From Pseudomonadota bacterium (GTDB taxonomy: Bacteria; Pseudomonadota; Gammaproteobacteria; Burkholderiales; Burkholderiaceae_C): a stretch of 64,000 bases of DNA. The stretch is from assembly GCA_020161065.1 (NCBI GenBank), contig JAIUPH010000028.1, forward strand, positions 310,001 through 374,000, given 5' to 3'. Shown piece after piece: positions 61,101-64,000 of this stretch. The notes under the pieces are model-generated. The model made no database searches, was not told the origin of the DNA, and was given only the letters and a program-made list of their open reading frames with translations. The first letter of the stretch is position 1. The number at the start of each line of letters is the position of its first letter. A program made the translations under genes and the position numbers.

Positions 61101-64000
61101 GATCCGGAATCGCAGCGAGTCTCCCTCGCGACCGTCGAACTCGAGCTGTGGCTCGCCCGCCGCAAGATCCACGTGCGCGCCATCGTCCGAGAACCGTGGC
61201 GTCTGGAATTCTCCGTTGTGCACGCGGACCCACGCGAGCTTCACCATCGGCTTCATCGTCCAGGCAAGCAGCTTCGGCAGCTCGGTGGGGCGATGCCAGT
61301 CCGACGTCATATCGCCGGTGGTGGCGCCCCAGTCGGCATCCTGATACAGCGTCTTGTCCGCAACATTCAGAGCCGTCGGATCGCGGTATTCCGAGTTCAC
61401 CAGCCAGAAGTAGTACTCGTCCATCACCGGCGGATGCACACGCCCGCAATCGCAGCAACACGGCGAGGTCGAGGCCGCCGGCGGCATGAACGAAGCGGTG
61501 GCCGGCGGCTCGCCGGCCGCAGCGACGCGCAGGAAGCGCGTCCCGAGCCGGACTGCTGCCTGCAACCAGAGTGGAAGCTGTTGCGGCGACGGCCCGTTCG
61601 GGTTGCCGTCACCATCGCCGTTGGCGCCCGGCGCCCTCGCGGCAAGCGCGATGACTGGACCACCGTCGGGGTTGCCATCGGGATCAGGCGGCCCGTCGTC
61701 TCCATCGCCTCGGTCGTCGCCGCCGCTGGCAATCTGCAATTGGGATGGCGCAAGCCAGCTCGGTCGCGCATGGCGCTCGGGCCGACCCATCAATCCGAGA
61801 TTCTCGGGCTGCGCGACCTGCTTGAGGTGCGACGGCTCCCGGTGCTGCAACGAAACGAGCGACGGGTGCGCGGGCCAATACGGTGCCGACCAGTACTCCA
61901 TGCCACCGGGCTCGGGTGCTGTCACCGTGGCCCGCCTCAACTCCGACTCAAGGAAGCGGAACGCTTCCGTCTGGATCGCGCGTGCGTGTTCGTGCCACTC
62001 GATGTAGTTTTCCTTGTACAGCACGCGCCGGCGGCAGGCCTGCCAGGCGCGGAAGGTCGCGAAGATCCTGTCCCACGCCGCGGCGAACTCCGGCGTGAGT
62101 GTCAAGCTTGGTTCCTGCGAGAGTCGCGCGCGCTCGACGAACGATTGAACGGCGGTGATCGCTTCCTCGATGCGGCTCGCCTTCTCGCAGATACCGGCCT
62201 CAACGTCGAGGAGCAGCAGTGCGCCAATGTCCCTCGCGGAGGTCGCGAAGATGCCCGGTGCGAAAGGCAAGGCCACGCGGTTCATTCCGGTGAGCCAGGC
62301 GAGCAGTGCCGCACGCCCGCGTTCGCGCAACAGGTTGTTGAGGCGCTCGAGATCGGCATAGCGTCTCGGGATCCGCTCGATCAATCCGTCGCGATAGAAC
62401 TTCGACAGGTTGGCATTGCCGGCGGCCATCGCCGCCGCCGTGCTCGCGGCCCAGACGTCGGGCCTTGCGAACGAGAGATCGAGAGGCACGAAGGCCTGCA
62501 GAAGCCTGCGCGTCCAGGACGATGCGTGCCAGCAACGGATGGCCCAGCGATCGTCGCAGAGATTCGACCAATCGACTTTGACGCCGTCGTGGAACTCCAG
62601 GACGAGCGGCGCATCGTCCAGGTCGATACCGAGATCCATGAGCAACGGCGTGGCATCGATCGGTTGCTGATTCGAGGATTCGACGAAGCACAGCCACGGA
62701 AGACGCCCGGTGCGCCTTCGAACCGCCTCCCGCATGCGCGCGTAGTCATACAGGCGCTCGAACCAGTCGAACAACGCTTGTCGGCGGCGCACGGACGGCG
62801 TAGCCCGTGCGTCGAGCGGCGCCGGCGGATTGCGTGCGGGATCTCCGTCGTAGACGTCCCCGATCGGGAGAAAGCTGAAGTCAAGCGACGCACGGTGCGA
62901 CGTGAACGGAGCCCCGGCCACATATGTGCAGCCGGCAAACAGCGCTGGCGAGGACAGCATGTACTCGATCTCGGACACATTCGCCCGTGCCACCAAGCCC
63001 GCGGACAGCCGCAGCCGATGGCAGAAGAGCAACGCCTTGAACGCACGCTGATACGTGCGGCGGATGTCGCGCAGGCTGCTCGTGTACTGTTGGGCGAGAT
63101 ACTCGGCCGCCGACTGCGCCACAGCCTGCGGACTCGTCAGAGGGCCGGTCACGACGTCGCGATACAGGCGCTGGACCGGTAACGCGACGATGCAGTCCTC
63201 TGTATCGGGACCCTGATACTTCACGCTGAAGCCCGAGCGGGCGCGCAGCAGTTCGTTCTTCTCGTCGAACTCTGGTGGCGTCGCCTCGAAATCGACGTCA
63301 ATGAAATAGGCGCCACGCTTCAGATGCAGTGGGCCCGAGATGCGATCCGGCGCCTGTTCGTCCGCCCAGCGATAGTTCAGCAACCGGAACGTCTTCTGCC
63401 CTCGCCGCAGATTGACCCGCCACTTGTTGTGATTGCACTTCTCGAAGTCGGGCTGTTCGCAGTCCGGGGTCGGCGCGCCGGCGAAGAACGTGTACATGCC
63501 CGACTTCTCGACGATGAGCACACCCGCCCAGTGGACCGCGAATCCCTCCGCGCCGGCGAGCGCCAGGCCGTCGCTCTCGCGAAGTGCGAGTCCGTTTCGA
63601 ATCAGCGCGAATTCGCGCTGTGACGCCGGCAGCGTGAAATCTAGTTTCGGAATTATTGTGGGAACCGGCGCGTTCCACTCGTTGCCGGCGTGCGTGAACG
63701 CACTCATCGCAGCGGTCATTCCGGGCCAGGCGCTGCCGCTCGCGCTTTTCACTTCGCTCAGAAGGCCGGTGCCGGTCAGGCCGATCAGCGCTGAGAACGC
63801 GCCGCCGTTCGGCTGTGTCCAAGTGAAGCCCGCCGTAGGCAGGCCGTCGTCCCTTTCCCACGCGCTCGTGGCCAGATTCTCGTCGCCCCGCAGGCGACGA
63901 AGAACCAGCAGCGCGAGATCGATCTCCACGTCTCGCTTGTCCGATGCGTGTGCCGCATGGGCGGCCATGTGTTCTGCAACGACACGCGCGCGTTGCGCGA
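58101..64000 (-). CDS. Tc-toxin A-subunit-like pore-forming protein (5' end beyond the window)
   Basis: The frame is open from the right window edge to 58101, about 1966 residues; an internal ATG at 63968 gives 1955. Numbering here uses that ATG. Residues about 140-255 look PA14-like (GFAVHWAGVLIVEKSGMYTF). A Gly/Asp/Pro linker lies near 745-797. The helical region 1290-1575 matches TcA pore domains: RDKFTNHALYLFLQQET then FQLERELTT, and GLHEGLVAGERLSTALRAME. Around 1707-1725 LFELNFRDERYLPFEYAGAV and SRWRIELP with LIFQLNYTAREGGDVLRKAA match the TcB-binding domain. Odd are Cys clusters (CCCDCG near 836, GCCCPP near 1238, ECTCGCCDRRR near 1665) and a Cys-rich tail. TcA proteins form the injection syringe for TcB-TcC cargo; no TcB/TcC is in the window. 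Confidence 0.85.
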   Translation of the reverse strand, partial: AQRARVVAEHMAAHAAHASDKRDVEIDLALLVLRRLRGDENLATSAWERDDGLPTAGFTWTQPNGGAFSALIGLTGTGLLSEVKSASGSAWPGMTAAMSAFTHAGNEWNAPVPTIIPKLDFTLPASQREFALIRNGLALRESDGLALAGAEGFAVHWAGVLIVEKSGMYTFFAGAPTPDCEQPDFEKCNHNKWRVNLRRGQKTFRLLNYRWADEQAPDRISGPLHLKRGAYFIDVDFEATPPEFDEKNELLRARSGFSVKYQGPDTEDCIVALPVQRLYRDVVTGPLTSPQAVAQSAAEYLAQQYTSSLRDIRRTYQRAFKALLFCHRLRLSAGLVARANVSEIEYMLSSPALFAGCTYVAGAPFTSHRASLDFSFLPIGDVYDGDPARNPPAPLDARATPSVRRRQALFDWFERLYDYARMREAVRRRTGRLPWLCFVESSNQQPIDATPLLMDLGIDLDDAPLVLEFHDGVKVDWSNLCDDRWAIRCWHASSWTRRLLQAFVPLDLSFARPDVWAASTAAAMAAGNANLSKFYRDGLIERIPRRYADLERLNNLLRERGRAALLAWLTGMNRVALPFAPGIFATSARDIGALLLLDVEAGICEKASRIEEAITAVQSFVERARLSQEPSLTLTPEFAAAWDRIFATFRAWQACRRRVLYKENYIEWHEHARAIQTEAFRFLESELRRATVTAPEPGGMEYWSAPYWPAHPSLVSLQHREPSHLKQVAQPENLGLMGRPERHARPSWLAPSQLQIASGGDDRGDGDDGPPDPDGNPDGGPVIALAARAPGANGDGDGNPNGPSPQQLPLWLQAAVRLGTRFLRVAAAGEPPATASFMPPAASTSPCCCDCGRVHPPVMDEYYFWLVNSEYRDPTALNVADKTLYQDADWGATTGDMTSDWHRPTELPKLLAWTMKPMVKLAWVRVHNGEFQTPRFSDDGAHVDLAAGEPQLEFDGREGDSLRFRITNADTLPTGYVDPSPWGFRYDIAPDAAVVLPEVIATPAPAGPFSPSLTAYPFFAYFLPGAPLEPSVYSTAMTVAGSLRTHCRYVAALKWYELYFAPGDKDLRWATCRDQPREEDNEFGMPADGGDNVPVVLAAVRGTVRTDQDPCCDTLARTDLAARQRSVVLSYLETLLQYAQAAMCKNSPEGYAAAKLRLDTLSRFLGKRPRTIFGQDDGQDPQTVGTFVPRFPPLNPRLMEIYDNAVDQLDALHQCLTKARLKGGALHADTSYWGDDPVRRGWKTTTSGCVDDDGCCCPPSPYRFQFLLQRALETAGEVRAFGSELLAAYEKGDAEFLAAMRSRHERQLLNLTEEIRRLEFREADWQVQALQKTKQAAQARRQNFADLIANGLIPKEQGYENLTSISMSTRAAGNEVEAVGQVMNLIPDITIGAAGIASSPVNVNQLPIGTKLAHAFSAAARILYTVADITGTQAGLSLTDSGWDRREADWIFQVAVLEIEIQQIERQILAAERRRDSALRQLNNLAQQKQQAAEIQDFLRDKFTNHALYLFLQQETAALHRQMFDIAWCWARQAQRAFQLERELTTQTFLPLNVWDGLHEGLVAGERLSTALRAMEKGYFDQNRREQELVTRLSLRLDFPLAFLQLKATGACEIEVPEWRLDREYPGHYLRRIKAVSLTIPCVAGPYTGVHCKLTLLSDSTRVEPALLEVEDCCPGECTCGCCDRRRYESIMNDPRIVKRYGATEAIATSTGQNDAGLFELNFRDERYLPFEYAGAVSRWRIELPIETNAFDIETVSDLIFQLNYTAREGGDVLRKAAWAAASCLLPGAGLRFFDWRQDFADAWQRFKALALAPDSECERATCARALGLRMSRGMFPYLPGHRPVRMRRVELWFEAQPCEGVRNHEIEFVPGRDGECVDEGDECCDRYFLTCVASEDWPCLFHGVIEYPFPYLCDEQQLAIGEFMFPQEIGAVHRAYLVCSYEAGPPQRCLPKHATCETDCEGVC

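Overview
The window comes from a very GC-rich chromosome (about 70% or more over most of its length). Gene content and arrangement point to an aerobic betaproteobacterium of the order Burkholderiales, of the Rubrivivax/Leptothrix/Ideonella or Comamonadaceae kind. Reasons are the TetR-controlled paa operon, vanAB with a GntR-type VanR, several Liv-type ABC importers, a Bug-family binding protein, a DUF2789 protein and a GC-rich palindromic repeat of a type I recall from these genomes. Species-level placement is not possible by eye.

Layout. 1-3112: the start of polyphosphate kinase, an EF-hand protein, a VanZ-like membrane protein and an unrecognised protein. 3022-10225: a nine-gene phenylacetate operon transcribed leftwards (paaG-I-K-A-B-C-D-E, then a TetR gene) from a promoter with a perfect TetR-type palindrome. 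10285-25882: housekeeping and envelope genes (an M3 oligopeptidase, an SGNH/alpha-beta hydrolase pair, PBP1C with alpha-2-macroglobulin, a DUF2789 fusion, M17 aminopeptidase, DUF3237, DusC). 25895-34579: a Liv-type ABC importer, a MetE-C-like methyltransferase, vanB, vanA and divergent vanR, with two VanR operators. 34714-40544: a complete RND efflux system. 40572-41728: an AbiEii-type nucleotidyltransferase toxin with an XRE antitoxin. 41778-54292: a hydroxycinnamate (ferulate-type) catabolic cluster of amidohydrolase, crotonase, feruloyl-CoA synthase, Bug protein, SDR, a second Liv importer with a fused permease-ATPase, acyl-CoA dehydrogenase and MarR regulator. Two copies of one palindrome lie in its divergent promoter. 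54344-57288: SapC-like protein, CorC-family protein, ApaH.

57351-64000: a tRNA-Ser(UGA) gene is followed within about 10 bases by an IS630-type transposase remnant and then by lower-GC DNA. That DNA carries a small unknown gene and a very large gene running off the window. The large gene is a divergent Tc-toxin A subunit (TcA). Its pore-forming helical region and TcB-binding region are recognisable, but it has a PA14-like N-terminal region and unusual cysteine clusters. This looks like the left edge of a genomic island inserted at the tRNA.

Together, the middle of the window is a lignin-monomer and aromatic-acid toolkit. Ferulate-like acids would be imported by Liv/Bug systems, activated by feruloyl-CoA synthase and shortened by crotonase, SDR and a C-C cleaving step. 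Vanillate would be demethylated by VanAB, while phenylacetate goes through the epoxide pathway. No vanillin dehydrogenase is visible, so a CoA-dependent beta-oxidative route to vanillate is a reasonable hypothesis. Most operons use 4-base ATGA or GTGA stop/start overlaps.
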